A DNA stretch of 64,000 nt from Roseateles noduli (GTDB lineage Bacteria > Pseudomonadota > Gammaproteobacteria > Burkholderiales > Burkholderiaceae_C): the NCBI GenBank assembly GCA_002205125.1, contig NIOE01000004.1:550010-614009 (forward strand), written 5' to 3'. Position numbers and translations under genes: made by a program. Each line of letters opens with the position of its first letter. Positions within the stretch are counted from its first letter, which is position 1. The notes below the pieces were generated by a model. The model searched no databases. It was not told the origin of the DNA and saw only the letters and a list, made by a program, of their open reading frames with translations. Positions 53,887-62,404 of this stretch are shown here, in pieces.

Positions 53887-55287
53887 ATGGATATCAGTCA
53901 TTCACAGAAGCGCATGACTCCGGGAATCGCCTGGCTCACCGAGGCCGCGCGCGTGCTGACCTTCCGCGCGCCGCGCTGGGAGCGGCTGAGCGGCGGGCCG
54001 TGGACCATGGTCGCGTTCGTGGCGCTGTCGCTAGCGGTCGGTCTCGGCCTGCAGCGCGAGGCGATCGCCGGCGCCGCCACCTTCGAGTGGAGCGCGATCT
54101 ACAAGAGCTGGAGCGGCACGGTCGTGTCCGTGTGGATCTGCTGGCTGCTGCTCGCTTCGGCCGGGCGGCGCGAGCCCGGCCCCGCCGACGTCGGCACGCT
54201 GGTGACGCTGCTCGTCGCCGTGACGCTGTTGCTGAACGTCGCCGACGGCGCCGTGGCCAGACTCGCGCCGGCGATGTTCGGCCCCCCGGACGACTGGCCC
54301 GACTGGGCGCGATGGGTCGCCTGGCTGTTCCCGATGGTCTGGGAAGGGTTGGCGAGCCTGCGCCTGTGGTGGCGGCTCACCAACTCCGGCGTGGTGCGCG
54401 TGATCGCGCTCCTGCTCACGCCGCTGCCGATCGCGATCAGCGGCTGGCTCGATCCGATGTACTTCTGGTGGCCGGCCCGTTCCGCGGACGCGAGCGCGGA
54501 GTACACAGGGCTCTCGCTGAGCGAGGAGGTCCTCGACAGGCAGTCGACGCTGATCGCCGAGGCACTGCGCGCGCTGCCGCCGTCTCAACCGGGTCTGGTG
54601 AACGTCTACGCCGCCACCTATGCGCCGTATGCCTCGCAGGACGTGTTCATGCATGAGAGCGCCGTCGTCGCGAAGACGATGACCGAGCGCTTCGGCACGG
54701 CCGGACGCACGGTCCAGCTCGTCACGAATGCGAAGTCCCAGGACACGATCCCCTGGGCGACGCGGCCGAACCTGCACCGGACGATCTCGCGCATCGGCGC
54801 CGTCATGGACCGCGAGAAGGATGTGCTGTTCCTGCATCTGACCTCGCACGGTGGTCGCGACGGTCTGCTCGCCACGGATTCGTATCCGCTGGAAAGCGAG
54901 TCCATGACGCCCGCACTGCTCAAGCAGTGGCTCGACGAGGCGGGGATTCGCTGGCGCGTGATCTCGATCTCGGCGTGTTTCTCCGGCAGCTGGATAGCAC
55001 CGCTGGCCGACGACGGCACGCTGGTGATGACGGCAGCCGACGCGACGCACACGTCGTATGGGTGCGGCTCTAAATCGCCGCTGACCTTCTTCGGCCAGGC
55101 GATGTATGTCGACGCGCTGAAGCAGACCTGGTCCTTCCAGCAGGCGCATGCGCAGGCGCGCCAGCTGATCGAGGTCCGCGAGAAGGAAGCGGGTAAGACC
55201 GATGGCTACTCGAATCCGCAGATCCGTGAAGGCGCGGCGATCGGCGAAGTGCTGAAGCGCTTGGAGGTGCAGCAGCGGGGGCGTTGA
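53887..55287 (+). CDS. Membrane-anchored C13 (legumain/caspase-like) cysteine peptidase
   Basis: About 466 residues. Five hydrophobic segments lie in residues 38-190, then a soluble domain of about 270 residues. Catalytic His in FLHLTSHGGRDG and catalytic Cys in ISISACFSGSW are spaced like clan CD peptidases (Pfam C13). Starts at 53887 or 53914 are both plausible; neither has a strong Shine-Dalgarno site. Bacterial members are poorly studied. The peptidase domain could face either side of the membrane. No partner gene is obvious. Confidence 0.82.
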   Translation: MDISHSQKRMTPGIAWLTEAARVLTFRAPRWERLSGGPWTMVAFVALSLAVGLGLQREAIAGAATFEWSAIYKSWSGTVVSVWICWLLLASAGRREPGPADVGTLVTLLVAVTLLLNVADGAVARLAPAMFGPPDDWPDWARWVAWLFPMVWEGLASLRLWWRLTNSGVVRVIALLLTPLPIAISGWLDPMYFWWPARSADASAEYTGLSLSEEVLDRQSTLIAEALRALPPSQPGLVNVYAATYAPYASQDVFMHESAVVAKTMTERFGTAGRTVQLVTNAKSQDTIPWATRPNLHRTISRIGAVMDREKDVLFLHLTSHGGRDGLLATDSYPLESESMTPALLKQWLDEAGIRWRVISISACFSGSWIAPLADDGTLVMTAADATHTSYGCGSKSPLTFFGQAMYVDALKQTWSFQQAHAQARQLIEVREKEAGKTDGYSNPQIREGAAIGEVLKRLEVQQRGR

Positions 55288-55425
55288 TGCGCTTCACGTC
55301 AGCGGAAGGATGAGAGCAATGAGTGATCGCGGCGCACGCTGTCCAACCATCGCAACACCTGACCCCGAATCGAGTACGGTCATCGTGGCAGCCCATTGCA
55401 CGAGCGCGCGGGTTCGCTCAGAATC

Positions 55426-55476
55426 ATGTCCATCATGAAGACCTCCCAAGTGATCAAGGCGACTTTCGCCACCTGA
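55426..55476 (+). CDS. Short leader ORF before the EF-G paralogue
   Basis: 16 codons, MSIMKTSQVIKATFAT, followed by a perfect hairpin and a terminator-like stem-loop. No clear Shine-Dalgarno site. Position suggests a leader peptide, but translation is unproven. Confidence 0.35.
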   Translation: MSIMKTSQVIKATFAT

Positions 55477-55495
55477 CGCGCCCTCCGATCGCATT

Positions 55496-55517
55496 CGGAA
55501 GGCGTGCGCGCCTTCCG
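55496..55517 (+). promoter_or_regulatory. Hairpin in the EF-G leader
   Basis: CGGAAGGCG (55496-55504), TGCG, CGCCTTCCG (55509-55517): a perfect 9-bp stem between the leader ORF and the terminator-like element. Confidence 0.6.
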
Positions 55518-55528
55518 GTCTTCACCAG

Positions 55529-55568
55529 AACCCCGGCAGGCCCAGCGCCCTCCGGGGTTTTCTGTTTT
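55529..55568 (+). terminator. Terminator-like stem-loop in the EF-G leader
   Basis: AACCCCGG (55529-55536) pairs with CCGGGGTT (55552-55559), followed by TTCTGTTTT. It lies about 230 bp before the EF-G start, so it may end the C13 peptidase transcript or act as an attenuator. Confidence 0.65.
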
Positions 55569-55607
55569 CCGATTCCCGTTTTTCACCTCTCGTTGTCGAG
55601 TTCAACC

Positions 55608-55727
55608 ATGCGCACCCGCACCTACGACAAGCTGATCGCGACGATTCCCGTCCGCCGGACTTGCGTCCGCGCGCGCCCGCGCCTCGGCTCTCGATCCGGC
55701 ATTCCGCCGCATCCCTCTCGACGCTAG
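55608..55727 (+). CDS. Possible Arg-rich short ORF in the EF-G leader
   Basis: 39 codons beginning MRTRTYDKLIATIPVRR, with 10 or more arginines. It ends 65 bp before the EF-G start. It may be a regulatory leader peptide or non-coding. The 505-bp stretch 55288-55792 holds no other gene that I see. Confidence 0.3.
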   Translation: MRTRTYDKLIATIPVRRTCVRARPRLGSRSGIPPHPSRR

Positions 55728-55747
55728 CCCGCATCAGGTGAATCCGC

Positions 55748-55771
55748 CTGAGGGCAGCGTCTTGCCCTCAG
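55748..55771 (+). promoter_or_regulatory. Hairpin just before the EF-G ribosome binding site
   Basis: CTGAGGGCA (55748-55756), GCGTCT, TGCCCTCAG (55763-55771): a perfect 9-bp stem. The AAGGA ribosome binding site for EF-G (about 55781-55785) lies just past it and stays free. Confidence 0.6.
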
Positions 55772-55792
55772 ATTTCGAAAGAAGGATTCACC

Positions 55793-57844
55793 ATGAACTC
55801 GCGCCACACGACCCACAAGCCCCTGCGCAACCTCGGCGTCATCGCCCACGTCGACGCCGGCAAGACCACCACCACAGAACGCATCCTGTTCTACACGGGC
55901 GAGAGCCATCGCATCGGCGACGTCAACGACGGCACCACCCGCATGGACTTCGATCCGCAGGAGCGCCGCCGCGGCATCACCATCAACAGCGCCGCCGTGT
56001 CCGTCCAGTGGAAAGGCACGCAGCTCAACCTGATCGACACGCCCGGGCACATCGACTTCAACATCGAGGTCAACCGCTCGCTGCGGGTGCTCGACGGCGC
56101 GGTCGTGGTGTTCGACGGCGTCGCCGGCGTGGAGCCGCAGACCGAGACCAACTGGCGCCTCGCGGACAAGTACCGCGTGCCGCGCATCGCCTTCATCAAC
56201 AAGCTCGATCGCGTCGGCGCGGACTTCCTGCGCGTCGTGGCGATGATGGAGGAGCGTCTCGGCGCGACCGTGCTGCCGCTGCAGCTGCCGATCGGCGCGG
56301 AAGGCGGCTTCCGCGGCGTCGTCGATCTGATCGCGATGAAGGCGCTCGTCTGGGAACGCGACGACGCGTCGGCGCCGTACGTCGAATCGGACGTGCCCGT
56401 CGCGATGCTCGACCAGGCGCGCGCCCATCGCGCCCGCCTGATCGAGACCGTGGTGGAGCAGGACGATGCCGTGCTCGCCGCCTGGCTCGACGGTCAGCCG
56501 ATCGATGACGCGACGCTGCGCCGCTGCATCCGACGCGGCGTGCTGTCGGGCGCGTTCGTTCCGGCGTTCGCGGGCTCGGCGTTCCGCAACCGCGGCGTGG
56601 AGCCGCTGCTGGACGCGGTCGTCGACTACCTGCCGGCGCCGGAGGACATCCGTCGCGCCGACATCGACGTCGCGGAGAAGTCGCCGTCCGACCCGGAAGG
56701 TCCCTTCGCCGCGCTCGCGTTCAAGGTGGCGGCCGACGGTCACGGGACCATGGTCTTCGTGCGCGTCTATCGCGGACGACTGCGGCGCGGCGACGCGGTG
56801 CTCGACGTCAGCACCGGCCGCATGGAACGGGTCGGGCGGCTCTACGAGATCCAGGCGGACGACCGCGTGGAGCGCGACGAGCTGCGCGCCGGCGACATCG
56901 CGGCGGTGATCGGCCTGAAGGAGACGCTGACCGGGCACACGCTGTGCGATCCGGCGAGTCCGTTGCATCTCGAGGAGATCAGCGTGCCCGAGCCGGTGAT
57001 CGACGTCGCGATCGAACCGAAGACGCGCGACGACGTGGCGCAGCTGTCGAAGGCGCTGCAGTCGATGCTGCGCGAGGACCCGAGCCTGCGGATGCGCTTC
57101 GACGCCGAGACCGGGCAGACGATCCTCTCCGGCATGGGCGAGCTGCAGCTGGAAGTCTCGATCGAGAAGCTGCGCGCGCGTCACGGCGTGGAGGTGCAGG
57201 TCGGCCGACCGCAGGTGGCGTATCGCGAGACGCTGGGGCGGGCGGTGGATGTGCATCACGTCCACAAGAAGCAGAGCGGCGGCCCCGGGCAGTTCGCCGA
57301 GGTCGTACTGCGCTTCGAGCCGCTGGCGCGCGGCGAAGGCCTGCGTTTCGAGAGCCGAGTCGTCGGCGGCGCGATCCCCCGCGAGTTCATTCCCGCGGTG
57401 GAGGCGGGCATCCGGCGCGCGGCGCTCAGCGGCGTGATCGCCGGCTTCCCGTGCGTGGACTTCCAGGTCACGCTGCTGGACGGCGGTTTCCACGAGCGCG
57501 ACTCGTCGGCGATGGCGTTCGAGCTCGCGGCGGCGAATGCGACGCGCGAGGCCTTTGCGAAGGCGGATGCGCAGTTGCTGGAGCCGGTGATGGCCGTTGA
57601 AGTCGTCACGCCGGCCGAGTCGCTCGGTGACTGCATCGGCGACCTGAATCGTCGACGCGGTCTGGTCCGTGGCCAGGCGCTGCGCGGCACCGCGATCGTC
57701 GTCGACGCCCAGGTGCCGCTGAGCGAGATGTTCGGCTACATCGGCAACCTGCGCGCGCTCTCGTCGGGCCGCGCATCGTTCTCGATGCAGTTCGAGCGTC
57801 ACGAACTGGCGCCACGCAAGGTGCGCGACGCCGTGGTCCAGTGA
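55793..57844 (+). CDS. Elongation factor G paralogue (stand-alone)
   Basis: 683 residues with all five EF-G domains. G motifs: AHVDAGKTTTTER (P-loop), RRGITINSAA (switch I), DTPGHIDF, and NKLDRVG. Domain IV shows KKQSGGPGQFAEV and GAIPREFIPAVEAG; the last part LSEMFGYIGNLRALSSGRASFSMQF is typical. There are no rpsG, rpsL or tuf genes nearby, so it is not the main fusA of a str operon. Possible roles: a second translocase, ribosome recycling, or ribosome protection. The structured leader upstream suggests conditional expression. A strong terminator follows at 57930. Confidence 0.9.
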   Translation: MNSRHTTHKPLRNLGVIAHVDAGKTTTTERILFYTGESHRIGDVNDGTTRMDFDPQERRRGITINSAAVSVQWKGTQLNLIDTPGHIDFNIEVNRSLRVLDGAVVVFDGVAGVEPQTETNWRLADKYRVPRIAFINKLDRVGADFLRVVAMMEERLGATVLPLQLPIGAEGGFRGVVDLIAMKALVWERDDASAPYVESDVPVAMLDQARAHRARLIETVVEQDDAVLAAWLDGQPIDDATLRRCIRRGVLSGAFVPAFAGSAFRNRGVEPLLDAVVDYLPAPEDIRRADIDVAEKSPSDPEGPFAALAFKVAADGHGTMVFVRVYRGRLRRGDAVLDVSTGRMERVGRLYEIQADDRVERDELRAGDIAAVIGLKETLTGHTLCDPASPLHLEEISVPEPVIDVAIEPKTRDDVAQLSKALQSMLREDPSLRMRFDAETGQTILSGMGELQLEVSIEKLRARHGVEVQVGRPQVAYRETLGRAVDVHHVHKKQSGGPGQFAEVVLRFEPLARGEGLRFESRVVGGAIPREFIPAVEAGIRRAALSGVIAGFPCVDFQVTLLDGGFHERDSSAMAFELAAANATREAFAKADAQLLEPVMAVEVVTPAESLGDCIGDLNRRRGLVRGQALRGTAIVVDAQVPLSEMFGYIGNLRALSSGRASFSMQFERHELAPRKVRDAVVQ

Positions 57845-57929
57845 TCGATGGATCGACGGAACGGCTGGTCGACCGGTCGGCCACGCGACTGATCGTCGTC
57901 TGACAGCCGCCTGAGGAAGGCGGCTCCCA

Positions 57930-57959
57930 GGGAGCCCGTGAGAACGGGCTCCCCTTTTT
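57930..57959 (+). terminator. Rho-independent terminator after the EF-G paralogue
   Basis: GGGAGCCCGT (57930-57939), GAGA, ACGGGCTCCC (57944-57953), then CTTTTTC. A 10-bp G+C-rich stem with a T-run. A smaller stem GCCGCC...GGCGGC lies just before it (57907-57924). Confidence 0.92.
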
Positions 57960-57971
57960 CCATCAGTGCGG

Positions 57972-58556
57972 TCAGTGCGAGGTCTTGCGACGACGCGTCG
58001 TGAAGCCGAGCGCGCCCAGGCCCAACGCCGCGAGCAGCATCGACGTCGGTTCCGGCACTGCGGAGACCGCCAGGTTCAGCGACGCGTTGAGCGGCTGCAC
58101 GTCGCTCCACAGGTAGCTGAGGCCGTGGTTCAGGTTGCCGGCATCGGTGATCAGGCCGATCGGCGCGATGCCGCCCTGCAGCGCATCGAAGTGCAGCGTG
58201 CCGAGCAGCAGCGAGGACTGGCCGCCGTTGGCGACGCCGGGGAAGCTCGATCCGCCGAAGGTGCCGGCGCCCAGCCACGGGCTGTCGTCGTCCCAGCCGG
58301 CGGCGGCGGTGAAGCTGCCGAAGGAGAGCTTGGTCGTGTCGTAGCTGAGGCGGAAGCCGAAGGACAGCAGCTCTTCATCGGACGGCAGACCGCCGAACGG
58401 ATCCACGAGGCTGATGAGCAGGTCCACGCCTTCACCGACCTTGGCCGGACCGGCCGCGGTGAGCGAGACCGTGGCGGCATGAGCGGCCGGCGCGGCCAGC
58501 GAGGCGATCGCCAGCGCGGCGGCGGCGAGCAGGGGCTTGAGGTTCATGAGGGTCAT
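57972..58556 (-). CDS. PEP-CTERM sorting-domain protein (cohesin-like)
   Basis: About 194 residues. Signal peptide (LLAAAALAIASLAAPAAHAA) and C-terminal anchor VPEPTSMLLAALGLGALGF followed by RRRK, the full PEP-CTERM signal. The middle (AGPAKVGEGVDLLISLVDPFG...LSFGFRLSYDTTKLSF) resembles a cohesin-type beta-sandwich. It is encoded 8 bp after a phospholipase with a dockerin-like tail, so the pair may bind each other. Starts at 58556 or 58547. Sorted by the exosortase system, which is not in the window. Confidence 0.85.
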   Translation of the reverse strand: MTLMNLKPLLAAAALAIASLAAPAAHAATVSLTAAGPAKVGEGVDLLISLVDPFGGLPSDEELLSFGFRLSYDTTKLSFGSFTAAAGWDDDSPWLGAGTFGGSSFPGVANGGQSSLLLGTLHFDALQGGIAPIGLITDAGNLNHGLSYLWSDVQPLNASLNLAVSAVPEPTSMLLAALGLGALGFTTRRRKTSH

Positions 58557-58564
58557 GAGGGTTC

Positions 58565-61186
58565 TCACAGGGTGCTGAAGAGCTGGTACCAGACGCGGTA
58601 ATCCGCTTGCGTGATGCACTTGTCGCCGTCCATGTCGGCGAGCGGCTCGAAGCGCGCGTCGCCGGCGCAGCTGCCGATGGCGTTGCGCAGCGCGTCGCGG
58701 TCGGCGGCGGTGACGGCGCCGTCGGCGTTCACGTCGCCGTTCTTGCGGATGCGGACCGGCAGGCGCGCCGCGGCTTCGCCATAGCCGTCGTTGAGGAACA
58801 GGCCGAGGAAGTAGTCGCCCTCCGGCTGACCGGCCAACGCGAACACCTGCGATCCCGACGGGCTCGCCACGTAGTTCCACTTCAGCGAACCCGGGCCGCC
58901 GGGCGTCATGCCGACGCGGTAGAGACCGATCCAGTTCGTCGTGCTCGTCGGCAGGCCGGTCCAGGTCAGCGACACGTTGCCGCCGATCCGCACGCGGTCG
59001 ACATCGGCCTTGAAGGTGGCCGTCGGCGTGGTGGGCGGCAGTACCGGCGGCGCGTTCCACGTGACCTGCGCGAGGCCGTTCAGCACCGGATCGGTGAAGT
59101 CGAGGCCCGCGCCTTCGACGTGTCCGGCCAGGCGGCGCTGGAACGCGTTGTCGCCGTCGACGGTGACGAGCAGGTCGTACCAGCCGTAGCTGGCCGTGAC
59201 CGCGCGGACGTGATCCCGGCTCGATCCCGCCGGCACGTCGATCGTCACGACGGTCTTGTCGCCGTAGGCGTTGTCGACGATGCGGAAGCGCATCGTCTGC
59301 GTGCTCGCGTTGCGCAGCGTCAGCGTGATGCTCGCGCTGGCCGGCTGCTCCTTCAGGCTGGTCGCGGCCAGGCGGCCGATGCCGTCGAAGCTCATGCGGA
59401 ACTCGCGCAGGAAGCCGTTGTCGCCGTGCACGGCGAGCTGCAGCGGCGCGCTGCTCCAGTTCCAGACTTCCTGGTCGATGCGCTTGCCGGGCTCGACGGT
59501 GTAGTGCCACGGGCCGTCGGTGCGCAGCGTCGAGTACACGATGAACGCGGCGGTCACGCTGCCCTCATTGGCGAAGCTCAGCGCGAACTGGCGCGCGTTG
59601 GTCGCGGCGATGCCCTCGACGGTCGAGCGGTACGGCAGCGGCGTCGCGCGGCGCGGGATGCCGCTGGCGGCCTTCTCCTGGCGCGGCAGGCTCTGGTTGG
59701 TCGGCGGCAGCGCGTCCTTGGTGCCCCAGCCCTTGAAGTACACGGCGTTCGCCGGCACCGAGGACGGGAACTCGGCGCCGCCCGACTTGAAGTCGAAGGC
59801 GCTGGTCATGTCGCCGCAGACCGCGCGGCGCCACGGCGAGATGCCGTTGCACTGCACGCTGCTGCGCGGATGGCCGAGCGCGACCAGCCATTCCTCGGTG
59901 AAGCGGATCAGCGAGGTGTGGTCGAACAGTTGCGAGCAGACGCGGCCGCCCTTGCTCCACGGCGAGATGACCATGGTCGGCACGCGCGGGCCGAGGCCGA
60001 TGGGCTGGCTGTTGGCGATCTCGCCCTGCGTGGCGTTGGCCATCGTCGTGCGGCCGCGGTCGCTGTTCAGCGGCGCCATCACCGACGGCATGTGGTCGAA
60101 GAAGCCGTCGTTCTCGTCGTAGGTCAGGATCAGCGCCGTCTTCGACCAGACCTCGGGCGTCTGCACCAGCGCCTGCAGCAGGCGCGCGGTGAAGTTCTCA
60201 CCGGCGTTGGGCGTGTCGTCGGGGTGCTCGCAGTACTCGGTCGGCGCGCAGATGTAGGACACGCGCGGCAGGTTGCCGCTGCGGACGTCGGCGGCGAACT
60301 GGTCGATCAGCCACTGGCCGGTCGTGCCCGCCGCGTTGGCCTGCGTCGAGCCTGCGGCCAGCGCGCGGCCCTTGCGGTACAGCGGCGAGGCGCTGGTCAG
60401 CTTCTGCCCGTTGGCGTCGGTGCGGAAGTTCTTGAAGTACTGGAGGTAGTTGTCGCCGTAGTTGTCCCACTCCTGGTAGACCTTCCAGCTCACGCCGGCG
60501 TTCTCCAGGGTCTCGGCGTAGGTCAGCCACTCATTGCCCTTGGCGGCGGGGTTGTCGTTGGCGATGTCGCCGTTGTAGGTGCCGTTGGTGACGTTGTAGA
60601 GCTTGGAATCGGCGATGCCGGTCACGACCGCGTTGCTGTGGCCGCTGAGGGCGTAGAAGCGGTTGGGGTCGGTCGGTCCGAAGATCGAGCAGTGGTAGGC
60701 GTCGCAGACGGTGAACGCGTCGGCGAGGGCGTAATAGAAGGGCAGGTCGCTGCGGTCGAAGTAGCCCATGGTGCGGGACGACTTCTTGGGCACCCAGACG
60801 TTCCAGTCCTTCCAGGTGGCCTCGGTGCCTTTCCAGCTGTGGTCCAGGCCGACGCGCAGCGCGTTGGTGTTGCGGATGTCGAAGTGGTACGGGAGCACCT
60901 GGGAGCCGACGGCGGTGCCGGGCTGCATCCACACGGGCTGGCCGGAGGGCAGGGCGATGGGGCGCGGGTCGCTGTAGCCGCGCACGCCGGCGAGCGTGCC
61001 GAGGTAGTGGTCGAAGGAGCGGTTCTCCTGCATCAGGATGACCACGTGCTCGATGTCGGCGAGGGTGCCGGTGGCGTTGTTGGCGGGTGTGGCGAGCGCC
61101 TGTCGGAGGGTCTGCGCGAACGCATGGCTGCTGGCCATGCCGGCGACCGCGGCCGTCAGGAAGGACCGGCGGGATGTCGTGCTCAT
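58565..61186 (-). CDS. Tat-exported phospholipase C-type phosphoesterase with dockerin-like C-terminus
   Basis: 873 residues. Tat signal (TTSRRSFLTAAVAGMASSHAFA). Phosphoesterase domain (PF04185 type) over about residues 40-440: HVVILMQENRSFDHYLGTLAGVRGY, YALSGHSN, and ILTYDENDGFFDH with metal-binding Asp and His. Two DUF756-like beta domains follow (about 510-680), as in phosphocholine-specific phospholipase C. Then comes a short Ig-like stretch, and a last segment with two calcium-loop repeats (DVNADGAVTAADRDAL and DMDGDKCITQADYRVW) as in type I dockerins. The dockerin is not usual for this enzyme family. In operon with the PEP-CTERM gene. Confidence 0.88.
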   Translation of the reverse strand: MSTTSRRSFLTAAVAGMASSHAFAQTLRQALATPANNATGTLADIEHVVILMQENRSFDHYLGTLAGVRGYSDPRPIALPSGQPVWMQPGTAVGSQVLPYHFDIRNTNALRVGLDHSWKGTEATWKDWNVWVPKKSSRTMGYFDRSDLPFYYALADAFTVCDAYHCSIFGPTDPNRFYALSGHSNAVVTGIADSKLYNVTNGTYNGDIANDNPAAKGNEWLTYAETLENAGVSWKVYQEWDNYGDNYLQYFKNFRTDANGQKLTSASPLYRKGRALAAGSTQANAAGTTGQWLIDQFAADVRSGNLPRVSYICAPTEYCEHPDDTPNAGENFTARLLQALVQTPEVWSKTALILTYDENDGFFDHMPSVMAPLNSDRGRTTMANATQGEIANSQPIGLGPRVPTMVISPWSKGGRVCSQLFDHTSLIRFTEEWLVALGHPRSSVQCNGISPWRRAVCGDMTSAFDFKSGGAEFPSSVPANAVYFKGWGTKDALPPTNQSLPRQEKAASGIPRRATPLPYRSTVEGIAATNARQFALSFANEGSVTAAFIVYSTLRTDGPWHYTVEPGKRIDQEVWNWSSAPLQLAVHGDNGFLREFRMSFDGIGRLAATSLKEQPASASITLTLRNASTQTMRFRIVDNAYGDKTVVTIDVPAGSSRDHVRAVTASYGWYDLLVTVDGDNAFQRRLAGHVEGAGLDFTDPVLNGLAQVTWNAPPVLPPTTPTATFKADVDRVRIGGNVSLTWTGLPTSTTNWIGLYRVGMTPGGPGSLKWNYVASPSGSQVFALAGQPEGDYFLGLFLNDGYGEAAARLPVRIRKNGDVNADGAVTAADRDALRNAIGSCAGDARFEPLADMDGDKCITQADYRVWYQLFSTL

Positions 61187-61449
61187 GAAGCTTCACCTGG
61201 GAGGTCGTGAAGCGCGTGATTTTTTTCGCGGAGGAAGTCAGCAGCGTGAAGGGACGACGTAGCGCCCGGCGTGGGCGCCACAATCGGTGCGAGCAGCGGA
61301 GGGGGTCTTTCGGGTCGCCCGGTCAGACCCGCCGCGGTGTCGCGGAACGGCCCGGACGGTCTCGCCGATCGATACCGCGCGATCGCGGCGCGGGTGGCGA
61401 CGGCGGTCCCGCCCACACTGCGCGTCGTTGCTTTTCAACGAGGGAAGAA

Positions 61450-61809
61450 ATGAAACGCGTGATCTGGACGCTGATCCTGGGGGCGGTGGTGCTGGGCGTG
61501 ATGCACTGGAGCGGCAAGCACGGCAACGTGGTGCCGAACTGGGCCTTCCTGGTGATCCTGTCGCCGGTCATCTGGATGACCATTGCCGAAGACGACCGCG
61601 ACGACTTCGATCGTCCGCTGGATGGCGTGTTCGGCGGGCTGGCGCTGATCGTGCTGCTGATCGGCAGCGTCGGCGCGCTGCTCGTCGGACTGGTGGGACT
61701 CGGGCTGCGCAACGGGCACGGCTGGGAAGCCTTGCTCGTGTACGCGCTGCCGGCCGGCATCGCGGGGTTGGCGTTCTGCGTGCTCAGCTTGATGCGGTCG
61801 AGGGATTGA
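61450..61809 (+). CDS. Small hypothetical membrane protein
   Basis: 119 residues with three or four hydrophobic segments (VIWTLILGAVVLGVMHW, WAFLVILSPVIWMTIA, GGLALIVLLIGSVGALLVGLVGLGL, and ALPAGIAGLAFCVLSL). A good AGGGAAGA site precedes ATG 61450; the longer frame to 61207 is not supported. The 263 bp before it (61187-61449) show no gene. Not assignable to a known family. Confidence 0.7.
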   Translation: MKRVIWTLILGAVVLGVMHWSGKHGNVVPNWAFLVILSPVIWMTIAEDDRDDFDRPLDGVFGGLALIVLLIGSVGALLVGLVGLGLRNGHGWEALLVYALPAGIAGLAFCVLSLMRSRD

Positions 61810-61819
61810 ACGACCAAAG

Positions 61820-61985
61820 AAAAAGGGCCCGTAGGCCCTTTCCTTGGCGACCATCGCTGGTCACCTTGCGAGTCTCTGTTGCCCTTGCTGGTGTGCAAGA
61901 CCTGGATCGCTCCAGGCAGCTAGTCCGTTTACGCACTCGCTCTCGAACTGTCTTTGGTGTTGGCAATGGTAGCAGCGCTGACCGC
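61820..61985 (-). ncRNA. Candidate structured small RNA
   Basis: On the minus strand three perfect short hairpins follow one another: CCTGG/CCAGG (61901-61916), CTTGC/GCAAG (61884-61899) and GACCA/TGGTC (61849-61862). They end in the strong terminator at 61822-61841. No ORF explains this. The 5' boundary is a guess; a promoter is not clear. I do not recognise an Rfam family. Confidence 0.45.
61822..61841. terminator. Bidirectional terminator
   Basis: AAAGGGCC (61822-61829), CGTA, GGCCCTTT (61834-61841). On the minus strand it continues TTTTTCTTT, a clear terminator; on the + strand it lies 12 bp past the membrane-protein gene and is weaker. Confidence 0.8.
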
Positions 61986-62118
61986 GCAACGCTCAACAGG
62001 TCGAGGCTGAACCGCCTCGTGCCGTCATCACGCTGACGCCCAGCGATAGACTGCCGACCAGCCCGGCGAAGTCATCGGTCGTCGCCGTGGTTTCGAGCAC
62101 AGGGCGGGGGAGCACCAG

Positions 62119-62400
62119 ATGGCACGCGGCGATGACCTGATATCCGTCGGGTTTTTCAGGAACGAGACGGATCGCGCCATGGTGCTCTATCTCGAGATGC
62201 TCGCCGAAGAGGTCCACCTTTCGCCGGGCGATGCGGTCGAATTGCTTGCCGTCGCCGATCCAGATCTGTTGCCCCTGACGATCGACCTGGTCGATGACGG
62301 TCTGCAGATCCACGCGCACAAGGCCATCGATCCGCGGTGGCATGTGCGATTCGAGGGGCGACTCATTCCGGCAGGATGGCCGACGAAGTTGAGGGAGTGA
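62119..62400 (+). CDS. Small hypothetical protein
   Basis: 93 residues, acidic, no signal or membrane segment. It reads like a real small protein (FFRNETDRAMVLYLEMLAEEVHLSPGDAVELL in part), with a GGGGGAG site before the ATG and its stop 4 bp before the acetyltransferase start. An open frame on the opposite strand covers the same bases but has no features. Function unknown. Confidence 0.6.
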   Translation: MARGDDLISVGFFRNETDRAMVLYLEMLAEEVHLSPGDAVELLAVADPDLLPLTIDLVDDGLQIHAHKAIDPRWHVRFEGRLIPAGWPTKLRE

Positions 62401-62404
62401 CGCC

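Noticed and set aside
55793..57844. Ribosome-protection (TetM-type) resistance gene
   Set aside because: The G-domain and domain IV motifs fit EF-G better than TetM. Kept as an EF-G paralogue, with protection only as a possibility.
58607..61210. Long + strand frame opposite the phospholipase gene
   Set aside because: Shadow of the phospholipase; Val/Ala/Gly/His-biased with no recognisable domain.
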